Shown here piece after piece: positions 15,990 through 24,606 of a stretch of 39,948 nt of DNA. This DNA comes from Alicyclobacillus mali NBRC 102425 (GTDB taxonomy: Bacteria > Bacillota > Bacilli > Alicyclobacillales > Alicyclobacillaceae): positions 1-39,948 of the forward strand of contig NZ_BCSG01000024.1 of NCBI RefSeq assembly GCF_001570745.1, written 5' to 3'. Made by a program: the position numbers and the translations under genes. Positions within the stretch are counted from its first letter, which is position 1. Every line of letters starts with the position of its first letter. Under the pieces are notes generated by a model. That model did no database searches and was not told where the DNA came from. It saw nothing but the letters and a program-made list of their open reading frames with translations.

Positions 15990-17420
15990 ATGGGACAGGG
16001 AATGGGCATACCGACGTTTTCGCCGCTGTACGTGGGTTTATCTGGTTTGCAGGCGATGCAGGAAGCTCAGAGTGTCGTTGGGAACAACATCGACAACGCG
16101 AACACGCCTGGCTATGCTCAGGAATCCGTCAACTTTGTCGAGGCCAATCCCTATCCGCCCATCCCGGGACCCGGTCCGTTTGTTGGGGGGCAGTTCGGGC
16201 AAGGTGTGCTGGTGCAGTCTGTCACTCGCCAAGACGACTGGTTCTACGATGAACAGGATTGGGCGAATCAGAGCACATATCAGATGTACACCACCTTCAG
16301 TACTGTACTAACTCAGGTGGAAGGTATCGTGAATGAGCCCAGTTCTACCAGTTTGCAGAACGCGCTTGATCAATTCTTTTCCGCCTGGCAGACGCTTTCG
16401 ACGGATCCGTCCAACACAGGGGCTAAGCAAGCCGTTATCTCGCAGGGGCAAGTGCTTGCACAGACCTTTAATATGGTGAGTTCCCAGTTGCAGAGCACAC
16501 AGCAGGATGTGTTGAACCAGGTCAACAGCCAGTTTCAACAACTTCAGCAGTATGCTCAGCAGCTATCAGCTATCCAAACTCAGATTCAGAAAATCGCGCA
16601 ACAAAATGTGTCGGGGTCTCCGGTGTCGAATCCAAACACGTTGTTGGACGAGCAGAGCGCGATCATTGGCAAGATGTCGCAACTTGCGAACCTCACGTTG
16701 AGTCAAAATGCGGACGGTACGATTTCGGTGAGTGTCGGCTCGGGACCGCAGGCCATTTCGATGGCGCAGATGGAAACGGGCGCGACGGTCTCTGACTCTG
16801 GTGGACAGTTGCAGCTTACCATCGGGAGTCAGACGGTTCCCTTGTCCTCGGTTGTCCAAGGAGGACAAATTGCTGGGAACGCGCAGGGCTATGGGGAAAT
16901 CTCGGGGCTGCTGAATCAGCTTACGCAGTATGAAGATGTCCTGGCATCGAAGGTCAACGCAGCGCTCGGAAACCAAACCTTTTTTGACGCCCCATCAAGC
17001 GGTGGTTCCTTCGCGGTGGATGCTGGCATGACCGTCGCGACATTGCAGACCGGGCCGAGCGGTGCGTCTGGGGACAACCGATATGCGCTGAACGTCGTCA
17101 ATCTGCAAACGACCCCAACGCCACTTTCCTGGGTCGATGGGACAGGCTCTACGCAGACCGAATCAGGCACATTCGACCAATTGCTCGGCAGTATGGTTTC
17201 CCAACTCGGGACGCTTGCAGCGGGTGTAAGTCAGAACGCCACGACCGCGAACGCTCTGCTGCAACAATCCACGCAACTTCGTCAATCGGTGTCGAGTGTC
17301 TCGATTGACGAGCAGGCGACGTACATGATCGCATTTCAAAACGCCTACTCGGCGGCGGCGAAATACATTGCGACCTTTCAAACCATGTTAAACAGTCTCA
17401 TGAACATGGTCCAGTCATGA
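15990..17420 (+). CDS. flgK: flagellar hook-associated protein 1
   Basis: Forms the first hook-filament junction ring outside the cell. The N-terminal rod motif NNIDNANTPGYAQ (about residues 32-44) and the C-terminal helical segment SSVSIDEQATYMIAFQNAY to the end are diagnostic. Length 476 is in range. Composition is extreme: by my count only five lysines and three arginines in the whole protein, with abundant Gln, Ser, Thr and Asn. ATG at 15990 is listed; an in-frame ATG at 16002 (MGIPTFSP) lies 11 bases after AAGGA and is equally possible. Confidence 0.94.
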   Translation: MGQGMGIPTFSPLYVGLSGLQAMQEAQSVVGNNIDNANTPGYAQESVNFVEANPYPPIPGPGPFVGGQFGQGVLVQSVTRQDDWFYDEQDWANQSTYQMYTTFSTVLTQVEGIVNEPSSTSLQNALDQFFSAWQTLSTDPSNTGAKQAVISQGQVLAQTFNMVSSQLQSTQQDVLNQVNSQFQQLQQYAQQLSAIQTQIQKIAQQNVSGSPVSNPNTLLDEQSAIIGKMSQLANLTLSQNADGTISVSVGSGPQAISMAQMETGATVSDSGGQLQLTIGSQTVPLSSVVQGGQIAGNAQGYGEISGLLNQLTQYEDVLASKVNAALGNQTFFDAPSSGGSFAVDAGMTVATLQTGPSGASGDNRYALNVVNLQTTPTPLSWVDGTGSTQTESGTFDQLLGSMVSQLGTLAAGVSQNATTANALLQQSTQLRQSVSSVSIDEQATYMIAFQNAYSAAAKYIATFQTMLNSLMNMVQS

Positions 17421-17440
17421 CCCGTGTGGGGTGAACTGCG

Positions 17441-18409
17441 GTGCGCGTCACCACATCCATGGAACAGGCTCAGTTTCTCTTTAACCTCGAAAACATCAAC
17501 ACCGCAATGCAGAAGGTTCAGCAGCAACTCTCGACCGGAAAAACGCTGAACTTGCCGCAGGATGATCCGGTTGCGGTCTCTCAGGATATGAGCTTGACCG
17601 CGGAAGTATCCCAGGTTCAAGCGGGGCTGTCGACGGTCTCTTCGGCCTTATCTTGGATGAACGCAACGCAATCGGCTATGCAAGGCATGGTGTCGCAACT
17701 CCAGCAAATTCAGTCAAACCTGGAAGGTGTGTTGAATGGGCCCAATCAGAGTTCTGGGGATTTATCCGGCTATTCGGCAACCGTGTCTCAGCTTGTGCAA
17801 GGCATTTATCAAATTGCCGATGAAACGGTGGGCAATCGGTATCTCTTTGGAGGGCAGGCGGACGACACAGCGCCGACGACGTACCTTTTGAGTCCTGGAA
17901 CTTCTCTTCCGAACGGAGCGGGTCCGAGCGCTTCCGCAGGAACGAATTACAATCCGTTCGATGATGCACAGGCGAGTCCACCGAACGTAAACGAGCAGAT
18001 CGCTCCCGGGATACAAATTCGGACGACCGTCACAGCGTATGACATCTTTCTCACGACACCTCAAGGAGGAACGCGTAATCTTCGTGATACGCTCTCGGCG
18101 ATTCAGTCCGACCTTCAGTCAGGAAATACAGGAGCCTTACGTCAAGATTTAAGTGACTTACAGGCGAATTTGAATCAAGTGATCAGCTTGAACGCTGCGC
18201 TCGGTTCGCGCATTCAGCGAATGACGGCGGCTCAAAATCAGATGACCCAATTTCAGACGAATCTCACGAACTTGAAGGGGGGGATTGAAGGAGCAGATAT
18301 GGCGCAGGTCATGACGCAGTTCTCAACGGATCAGGTGATCTACGAAGCTGCGCTGCAAATGGGCGCCCAAATCTTGCTCCCATCACTCATCAACTATCTA
18401 CCTTCATGA
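17441..18409 (+). CDS. flgL: flagellar hook-associated protein 3
   Basis: Second junction protein, between FlgK and the filament. The 322-residue product has the flagellin-like N-terminal domain (QQQLSTGKTLNLPQDDPVAVSQDM, compare flagellin LSSGxRI...DDPAG) and the C-terminal coiled region (ADMAQVMTQFSTDQVIYEAALQ) typical of FlgL. Charge is low: about three lysines and eight arginines. The GTG start has a modest GGGGTGA eight bases upstream and follows flgK by 20 bases, so the two are one operon. Confidence 0.93.
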   Translation: MRVTTSMEQAQFLFNLENINTAMQKVQQQLSTGKTLNLPQDDPVAVSQDMSLTAEVSQVQAGLSTVSSALSWMNATQSAMQGMVSQLQQIQSNLEGVLNGPNQSSGDLSGYSATVSQLVQGIYQIADETVGNRYLFGGQADDTAPTTYLLSPGTSLPNGAGPSASAGTNYNPFDDAQASPPNVNEQIAPGIQIRTTVTAYDIFLTTPQGGTRNLRDTLSAIQSDLQSGNTGALRQDLSDLQANLNQVISLNAALGSRIQRMTAAQNQMTQFQTNLTNLKGGIEGADMAQVMTQFSTDQVIYEAALQMGAQILLPSLINYLPS

Positions 18410-18432
18410 CTTTTGTGGTTTATAAAAAAGAA

Positions 18433-18448
18433 GCGCGCCAAAGCGCGC
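18433..18448. other. GC hairpin in the hag leader
   Basis: GCGCGC, loop CAAA, GCGCGC, in the 83-base interval between flgL and hag. On the plus strand no T-run follows. On the minus strand the hairpin is followed by TTCTTTTTTATAA, a perfect terminator layout, so it could stop antisense transcription entering flgL, or fold in the hag 5' leader and stabilise that mRNA. No sigma-D consensus (TAAA ... GCCGATAA) is seen upstream of hag. Confidence 0.5.
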
Positions 18449-18492
18449 GGCCATCCGTCCCAACAGAAAACACTGAGAAGGAGGCAATACTC

Positions 18493-19350
18493 ATGTCCCT
18501 GAACTTTAGTGTAAACAACAATGCGTCCGCCGCAAGCATTCTGTCCAATCTCCAGTATGTCAATAATCAAATCAACACGTCCTATCAACAACTTTCCACA
18601 GGTAATCGCATCAACAGCGCAGCGGATGATCCGGCGGGCTACGCCATTTCTCAACAAATGACGTCTCAGGTGAACGCCCTAAACCAAGCCATTCAGAACG
18701 CGCAGAACGGTATCAGCATGTTGCAAACCGCTTCTGGCGCCATGAACCAAATTACTTCTATCCTTCAGACGATGAACACGCTCGCGGTTGAGGCGGCGAA
18801 CGGTACTGAGAATTCTACAGATCTGCAGAACTTGGACCAGGAATTTGTGGCGCTGCAGAAACAGATCAACAATATCGCCTCACAGACCAAGTTCAATACC
18901 ATGACCCTGCTCGACGGTTCGTTTGCATCAACGGGTATCATCTTCCAAATCAATACCGACTCGACGAGTAACTCGGAGCTGTCGGTTACGATTGCGGACG
19001 TCCAAATTTCGTCCTTGTTTACTGGCGTTTCGCTTGGCTCTGATGGCTATCTTCACATCACATCCCAAGCGGCGGCGACTGCAGCCATTTCCGTGGTTCA
19101 GGCAGCGATTACGTCGTTGTCCGCCTACCAGGCCAACATTGGCGCGGTACAAGACCAGCTGAATTACACGGTTTCGAACCTGCAAAATACGGCCAACAAT
19201 CTTCAGAACGCCGACTCAACCATCACCAACACTGACATGGCGCAAGCTTATACGCAATTCAGCCAGGAGCAGGTGTTGCAGCAGGTTGGCCTGGCAATGC
19301 TCTCTCAGGCCGATCAGCAGCCAGACGCAATCCTGAAGCTGCTCCAATAA
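18493..19350 (+). CDS. hag: flagellin
   Basis: The filament subunit, 285 residues. The N-terminal D0/D1 region shows QQLSTGNRINSAADDPAGYAIS and the C-terminal D1/D0 region shows ADSTITNTDMAQAYTQFS, ending ILKLLQ. The variable middle is short. By my count it has only three lysines and one arginine and about 22 charged residues in all, where mesophilic flagellins carry many basic residues in the conserved ends. The ATG at 18493 has AAGGAGG eight bases upstream, by far the strongest site in the flagellar cluster, consistent with high expression. Confidence 0.96.
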   Translation: MSLNFSVNNNASAASILSNLQYVNNQINTSYQQLSTGNRINSAADDPAGYAISQQMTSQVNALNQAIQNAQNGISMLQTASGAMNQITSILQTMNTLAVEAANGTENSTDLQNLDQEFVALQKQINNIASQTKFNTMTLLDGSFASTGIIFQINTDSTSNSELSVTIADVQISSLFTGVSLGSDGYLHITSQAAATAAISVVQAAITSLSAYQANIGAVQDQLNYTVSNLQNTANNLQNADSTITNTDMAQAYTQFSQEQVLQQVGLAMLSQADQQPDAILKLLQ

Positions 19351-19372
19351 GATAGGCCCGAAGTGTGTTCAT

Positions 19373-19404
19373 GCGATCCCGGCTTGACTTAAAGTCGGGA
19401 TCGC
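19373..19404 (+). other. hairpin between hag and fliD
   Basis: GCGATCCC pairs with GGGATCGC, with an inner GACTT/AAGTC stem. It lies 23 bases after the hag stop and 18 before fliD. There is no T-run, so it is more likely a partial terminator or a 3' stabiliser that lets hag be expressed above fliD than a full terminator. Confidence 0.55.
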
Positions 19405-19422
19405 GGACGAGGGGGTGGGCGT

Positions 19423-21015
19423 ATGAGTATGAATATTTCATCGAGTAATTCCAGCAATCTGCAAACAGCAGCAAGTTTACTGCAGCAGTTGAACACCATT
19501 TCAAATCCAGCAGGCACGGGTTTGCCTGTGTCACAGTATGTACAGGATTTGCAAGAGATTTTGCAACAAGAGCTGGAGGCACCCATTCAGAATCAGATAT
19601 CCACGCTTCAGTCGCAGCAAAATGCATACAGCGCTTTGCAATCAGCGTTGCAGACGTTTCAACAAGCTACCGAGACGCTTGCGAGTTTGCAGAGCTGGAG
19701 TACGACATCCGCCTCGTCCACGAATTCAAGCGTGGCCACCGTATCCGTTTCTCCAGGGGCGAATGTGGGGACTTACAACATTCAGGTTAGCCAATTGGCG
19801 CAGGCAGAAATGCAAGTGCAGACCGCAAATATGCAAACATCCGCTACTGGGACATCCTCACTGGCTGCGGGCACTTTGTCCATTCAGCCCACCCACCTAA
19901 ACAACGGACAGGCTGTGCAAATTTCCATTTCGTCTGGTGAGTCCCTTCAGGACATTGCGAACGCTGTGAATCAGTATACACAGCAGACGGGCGTTGCGGC
20001 GTCCGTGGTGTCCAACGGGCAGGGGGGATATTTTCTAGCGCTTTCATCCATTCAAACAGGATCTAATTATGGATTTCAGGTGACGGACACCGTGGGTGGT
20101 GGCTCAGGGGGACAATTTGGCTTTCAAGTCCTCTCCAATGCCCAGGATGCGGAGATTGTGCTAGGCTCTCCGTCCGGGACATCATCTTCCGGCTCGTCTG
20201 GAACCACGGTCACGTTGACTTCATCGACAAATACCTTTCAAAACATGATTCCCGGCTTGACCATCAATGCGATTTCGACGGGGTCCACCACGCTCTCGGT
20301 TGTTGAGAATACAAGCGGAGCCAAGAGCGCCGTGACGACGTGGATGAACGCGTACAATACACTCGTGGATACACTCCGACAAGATACTGAATATACCGCG
20401 CCATCGTCTGGAGCAACAAATGGGAGCAGCCCCACCGTCGGCCCGCTGTTCGGAGATCCGCTCGCTCAGAGCATGGTGTCCGAATTGGCGTCACAAGCCA
20501 TGCAAACTGTCAGTGCAGTCAATAGCCAAATGAATTCGCTCGCCTCGATTGGAATTGTGTTGGATCCCAGCAATGGCCACCTGGAGTTTCAATCGCCGAG
20601 TGGGTTTTCGAGTGCGGTCGGGACTTTGCCCGACGGGCAGCAAATGTTTGACCAAGCGCTGACGAACAACTTGTCGGATGTGGAGCAACTTTTCGGCGTG
20701 GTCAATACGACGGCCTCGCAAGCCATACCGACTTCGGGCGTTTTAGGGAATCTGTATAACTATATTAACGTGTTGTTGGAGGGAAACCCAAATGGCACGG
20801 GTCAGTCTCCTATCTCAACGGCTGTACAGTCCCTGTCCCAACAACAGTCGACGTTGCAAAACTATTTGAACACGGTACAGCAACAAATTCAGCAGCGGGT
20901 TCAGCAATACGAAGCTCAGCTCAACCAACTGAACGAGGTCATGGCGCAGATGCAGGCACAAATGCAACAGTTATCCGCGATGTTCGGACAGAGCTCGAAT
21001 AAGCCGACTGGGTGA
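19423..21015 (+). CDS. fliD: flagellar filament cap protein
   Basis: Cap at the filament tip that folds incoming flagellin. The 530-residue protein has helical ends: QYVQDLQEILQQELEAPIQNQ near residue 38, and a long Gln-rich coiled coil from about 460 to 520. In between lie FliD-type domains, including LNNGQAVQISISSGESLQDI and SGAKSAVTTWMNAYNTLVDTL. Only two lysines and two arginines were counted in the whole protein. ATG start with a GGGGGTGGG site. Transcribed with hag or from a site close by. Confidence 0.93.
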   Translation: MSMNISSSNSSNLQTAASLLQQLNTISNPAGTGLPVSQYVQDLQEILQQELEAPIQNQISTLQSQQNAYSALQSALQTFQQATETLASLQSWSTTSASSTNSSVATVSVSPGANVGTYNIQVSQLAQAEMQVQTANMQTSATGTSSLAAGTLSIQPTHLNNGQAVQISISSGESLQDIANAVNQYTQQTGVAASVVSNGQGGYFLALSSIQTGSNYGFQVTDTVGGGSGGQFGFQVLSNAQDAEIVLGSPSGTSSSGSSGTTVTLTSSTNTFQNMIPGLTINAISTGSTTLSVVENTSGAKSAVTTWMNAYNTLVDTLRQDTEYTAPSSGATNGSSPTVGPLFGDPLAQSMVSELASQAMQTVSAVNSQMNSLASIGIVLDPSNGHLEFQSPSGFSSAVGTLPDGQQMFDQALTNNLSDVEQLFGVVNTTASQAIPTSGVLGNLYNYINVLLEGNPNGTGQSPISTAVQSLSQQQSTLQNYLNTVQQQIQQRVQQYEAQLNQLNEVMAQMQAQMQQLSAMFGQSSNKPTG

Positions 21016-21026
21016 GGAGGGCATCC

Positions 21027-21374
21027 ATGACGCCGGGTGTATCTCCGTCTCTTTACGATCTGGGGAATCGTGTACTCGCAGCCCTACGAGCGGGCGAGTT
21101 CGAATTGGCGAACGAGCTCGCGCGACAGTGGAGAGATGCCATAAACGCAGGCGCCCCGCCCAGTTGGGATGACGGCCGCCGACTTCTCCTCCAAACAGCC
21201 GCTATTTCGGCATGTATCGCGGAGGAGCAGAATCGGGTTCGAGCTCAACTCGGGGCATTGCGGCAGGCTGCACTCGTGTCGCTGGCGTACGTCACCCACA
21301 TGTCAACCGAGACCTCGAGGAGAAAGGACGTTGCGTGCGATGCGGTTGTCCGCCTGTATGATTGTCAAAGATGA
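21027..21374 (+). CDS. FliT-like small helical protein (possible flagellar chaperone)
   Basis: A 115-residue, all-helical, arginine-rich cytoplasmic protein directly after fliD, where Bacillus has fliS and fliT. Its pattern (LYDLGNRVLAALRAGEFELA, then an IAEEQNRVRAQLGAL helix) recalls FliT, the FliD chaperone, not FliS, whose N-terminal motifs are absent. The assignment rests on position and shape. The ATG at 21027 has GGTGAGGAGGG about seven bases upstream. Its 3' end overlaps the next gene by 35 bases in another frame. Confidence 0.6.
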   Translation: MTPGVSPSLYDLGNRVLAALRAGEFELANELARQWRDAINAGAPPSWDDGRRLLLQTAAISACIAEEQNRVRAQLGALRQAALVSLAYVTHMSTETSRRKDVACDAVVRLYDCQR

Positions 21375-23604
21375 GGCTCATGTCATTAAGCGATGCCTCG
21401 AATCTCTCCGCGATGTGGCAGACGAAGTCGTGATTGTGGACACGGGATCGACGGACGCAACGCGTGAGATAGCGGAGTCCTTTGGCGCCAAGGTCTACGA
21501 GTTCGTGTGGACTGGTGACTTCAGTGCGGCGCGAAACATGGCGCTTGAACACGCTTGTGGCGATTACGTCCTTGTCATAGACGCGGATGAATTTCTGCCG
21601 AAGGACGACGGGCTCCGTTTGCGTCAAGCGGTGGAGCGCGGCGAAGCGGATGCATTCACGGTGGATATTATCAACTATCTTGGCTCGGTACGACGTTTTA
21701 TTCGTTCTCCTGGCGTACGTGTCGTCAGAGTGTTTCGTCGAGGTTTTCGCTATCGTGGAATTATCCATGAGCAAATCTTGCATGACCTCGTCGAAGCAGG
21801 AGCACACATTGAGATGCTCGATGTGGAGCTGCATCATCTCGGCTATTTAGAGGAATTCATCAAATTAAAAAACAAGTCAGAGCGCAACATCCAGCTCCTC
21901 GAAAAGGAACTTGCTGATCATCCGGAAGACCTGTTTCATGTGACGAACCTAATGGCTGAATACGGAAGACTGGGGAGAAACAATGATATCGTTCGTATAG
22001 GCGAGCCGATGGTTGAGAAGGTGCGGCCGGAGCATTTTGCGCGGCAATCCCATCTCATTCTCCGCCTTTACAGAATGCTCATGACCGCATACGGTGAGCT
22101 GGGGGAAATGAACAAGCTGCAGGAATTTGGTACGCGAGCCATGCGGATTTTTCCGAATGCCGCGGACCTCCCTTATACCTTGGGTGTATATGCTCTCAAG
22201 CATCGGCGGTTGCGTCAGGCGCGTGCCGCTTTTGAACAGGCGCTGGAGATCGGAGAGCCTAAGGTGCATCTTGTGGATTCCATTCCTGGCTCGGGATCGT
22301 ACGCGGCTCATGCGAAGCTCGGGGAATTGTGGGTATATCTGGGTGATCTCATTGCGGCTAGGCGTCATTTCTTTCAAAGTTTGCGTGCCTATCCCCGACA
22401 GGAGCGATTGTACGCGTTTGTTGCGGGCGTCGTGCCGATTCGTGAACGGGGTGTTTATACGCAGCTCAAGGAGATGGCCAGGCATGATCCACTCTGCTTG
22501 ACGTTTGCAACTTGGGCCGGCGTGTTATGGGGAGTGCCAGACGCATTCGACGACGTAGCCAGTTTGCCCGCGATGCCCGAGACGGCAGCGCTTGTTGCAA
22601 AACTGAGAGCAGCCGTGGCTCTGCGGCAGTCCGTCGATGCGAGTGCCTTTGCAGGCGACTCGCTTGGGCTTCGCGAATACAAGTGGCTTCAGTTTCTCGC
22701 ATCGCTGGATGAGAAGATGGATATTCGAGAACTGGATCTCCAGGAAGATGCGAGATACCAGGCGCTTCGCCCTTGGTTACTGAATGAACAAATTCCCAAG
22801 AAACTGGCGCCTCTTTTCGATGATCTTCTGCTTGCTTCGGCATACCGTACCCTTTATAGCTGGATGCCCAAAGCCGTGGATCGCGACGACTGGTTTGTGC
22901 ATGCCGTGTGCTCTCCCTTGGCAGAAGGCATGAGCTGCGTCGAGTGGAAGGGAGAACTGCCTTGGGAGATAGAACTGCGGGCCATGTGTGCTTTTTCGAA
23001 GAGGAGCTTTGAGCGAAGTGCCGTGGAATTGGAGCGAGCGCTCGACTTTGAGCCAACGGTTCGCAAGATTATCATTGAAACCGACTTGGCTCTTGTGTAT
23101 CAGAATGTGCAGCACGCTCAGACCATTGTTCGGCAGGCCCTTATCGCATTCCCTTCGTCGGAACTTCTTCATGCTGTGGCAGCCAAGCTGCAAGTCAGGA
23201 GCCGCCACGTGCGGTCTTTGGACGAACTGTTGGAAGGTGATCTGGAAGTGAACCCGCATCGGGCGTACCAAGGATCGGTCAAAGCCATGCCGCTCAAGGC
23301 GAAAATCGTGAAGCTCCATGAGCGGGCCTGTGAATGCGTTGACGAGATCCGTAGGCTTGTGGAATCCGAAGATATTATGGGCGCTCGCCGCTACATCGAG
23401 TACGTTCAGGATATCACGGCGTTCTTGCGAAGCAACCTTGACCTCACCTATGAGGCAGCCAAGGCAGCCGATGCATCTTACGCATATTACTACCGTATGC
23501 TTGTGGATTGGTATCTCCAACCTGCGAAGGTGAAGGAACAGTACGAAGAAATGCGAACGTTTTGGGCTTCCTGGGCGCAAACATGGGAAAAAGTGGAGGC
23601 GTGA
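21340..23604 (+). CDS. family 2 glycosyltransferase with TPR-like repeats (candidate flagellin glycosyltransferase)
   Basis: A 754-residue cytoplasmic enzyme. The N-terminal GT-A domain (about 1-230) starts LSACMIVKDEAHVIKRCLES, with VDTGSTDAT and the metal-binding DAD at residues 81-83 (VIDADEF), then a FRYRGIIHEQI segment typical of GT2-TPR proteins. TPR-like helical repeats follow from about 230 to 400, and the long helical remainder is not recognised. GT2-TPR enzymes modify proteins or peptides (SunS of sublancin is one). Position after fliD suggests O-glycosylation of flagellin. ATG at 21340 is chosen; AAAGGA lies 11 bases upstream, inside the preceding ORF. Confidence 0.8.
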   Translation: MRLSACMIVKDEAHVIKRCLESLRDVADEVVIVDTGSTDATREIAESFGAKVYEFVWTGDFSAARNMALEHACGDYVLVIDADEFLPKDDGLRLRQAVERGEADAFTVDIINYLGSVRRFIRSPGVRVVRVFRRGFRYRGIIHEQILHDLVEAGAHIEMLDVELHHLGYLEEFIKLKNKSERNIQLLEKELADHPEDLFHVTNLMAEYGRLGRNNDIVRIGEPMVEKVRPEHFARQSHLILRLYRMLMTAYGELGEMNKLQEFGTRAMRIFPNAADLPYTLGVYALKHRRLRQARAAFEQALEIGEPKVHLVDSIPGSGSYAAHAKLGELWVYLGDLIAARRHFFQSLRAYPRQERLYAFVAGVVPIRERGVYTQLKEMARHDPLCLTFATWAGVLWGVPDAFDDVASLPAMPETAALVAKLRAAVALRQSVDASAFAGDSLGLREYKWLQFLASLDEKMDIRELDLQEDARYQALRPWLLNEQIPKKLAPLFDDLLLASAYRTLYSWMPKAVDRDDWFVHAVCSPLAEGMSCVEWKGELPWEIELRAMCAFSKRSFERSAVELERALDFEPTVRKIIIETDLALVYQNVQHAQTIVRQALIAFPSSELLHAVAAKLQVRSRHVRSLDELLEGDLEVNPHRAYQGSVKAMPLKAKIVKLHERACECVDEIRRLVESEDIMGARRYIEYVQDITAFLRSNLDLTYEAAKAADASYAYYYRMLVDWYLQPAKVKEQYEEMRTFWASWAQTWEKVEA

Positions 23605-23619
23605 TCGAGCGATCACGCC
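23598..23619. terminator. bidirectional hairpin containing both convergent stop codons
   Basis: GGCGTGATC, loop GAGC, GATCACGCC: a perfect nine-bp stem. The plus-strand stop (TGA 23602-23604) and the minus-strand stop (23613-23615) both lie inside the arms. On the plus strand TTTC follows; on the minus strand a T-rich stretch follows about seven bases on. Confidence 0.7.
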
Positions 23620-24497
23620 TTTCGTGCGATAATGGCTATCTCTGTCTGAATGTTAAACTGGGGTCCGGTCTCTTCAAGGTTGGCTTGGTCCATAAGCTTT
23701 TGAAATTGGACCTCATCCACGATTCCCGACTCGATCAGCTGCTTCCGTTTGGCTTGCCACTGTGCCAGTAACACATGCTTAGTGCGCTTGTCTGGCGTGG
23801 ACTGATAGCGTGAAGTCGGCAGCACAAGCGTTTGCACAACGTCCATCCCCGCTTGATCAACCCAAGACGCCAGCTTGCGACCTACGGTGCGGTCGCCGCC
23901 CTGTGTAAATTGAAGTTCGATGAGCTTCGTCTTGACAGTTGACAAGGCTGGGGGATCTGGCGGATACGCAAGGGAGAGACCATCGTCCACGTCGATGAGA
24001 CACAAGATTCCTCCCGTTCGAAGATTGCGGGCCGCTTGAAGAACCGCTTTCTCTGGTTCTCGCAGGTGTTGCAACACAAATCTCGCGCAAATCACGTCCA
24101 TGGGGTACGGCAACTCGAAGGTCGTCACGTCGGCTACGGTAAACTCAAGCACACTAGAGGGGTGTAACGCACCCGCTTGTCTGGCTAGAGCTTCGAAAGA
24201 GCGACATGCGTGTATAGCTTCGTGATTTCTATCCAATCCCCAAATGTGTACAGGATAAAGGCTGGCTAAATCGAATACGAGCGCGCCATAACCGCAGCCT
24301 AAGTCGGCGACGTATCCGCCGTCTGTCAAGGGAAGGGTAGACAGTAGTGCCCGGCGTGTCGCGGACGTGTACACCGTTTGGAGGAGAAGCCACCGCTCTT
24401 GCGTAGGCACCTTCAATAGGAAGTTCTGCCACGTATGATCGAGTTTTTGAAGTCGCTTATACGCGGGAAGAGTTGTTCCGTACTCTGGTCCACTCAT
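23613..24497 (-). CDS. class I SAM-dependent methyltransferase
   Basis: A 294-residue cytoplasmic methyltransferase. The SAM-binding motif I is VADLGCGYGALVFDLA (about residue 65), followed by acidic LDRNHEAI, then motif ICARFVLQHLREPEKAVLQAARNLRTGGILCLID. The substrate is unknown; its place beside glycosyltransferase genes hints at sugar or flagellar modification, but a metabolite target is possible. The ATG at 24497 has GGGAG eight bases upstream; the longer frame runs into the hpf promoter region. It converges on the GT2-TPR gene with eight bases between. Confidence 0.82.
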   Translation of the reverse strand: MSGPEYGTTLPAYKRLQKLDHTWQNFLLKVPTQERWLLLQTVYTSATRRALLSTLPLTDGGYVADLGCGYGALVFDLASLYPVHIWGLDRNHEAIHACRSFEALARQAGALHPSSVLEFTVADVTTFELPYPMDVICARFVLQHLREPEKAVLQAARNLRTGGILCLIDVDDGLSLAYPPDPPALSTVKTKLIELQFTQGGDRTVGRKLASWVDQAGMDVVQTLVLPTSRYQSTPDKRTKHVLLAQWQAKRKQLIESGIVDEVQFQKLMDQANLEETGPQFNIQTEIAIIARKA

Positions 24498-24572
24498 CTT
24501 GACACTCCCTTTGCTAAACTTGGAACAACGAAAACGATGCGCTGCACCATTTTGTTTTTGTGGAGTTCGCTC

Positions 24573-24578
24573 TATAAT
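24573..24578 (+). promoter_or_regulatory. -10 element of the hpf promoter
   Basis: A perfect TATAAT 29 bases before the hpf ATG. The -35 is weak: TTTTGT with a 17-base spacer, or TTGTTT with 15. Confidence 0.55.
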
Positions 24579-24606
24579 GGGGGCACCCCAAAAGGAGGCG
24601 TTGCCC

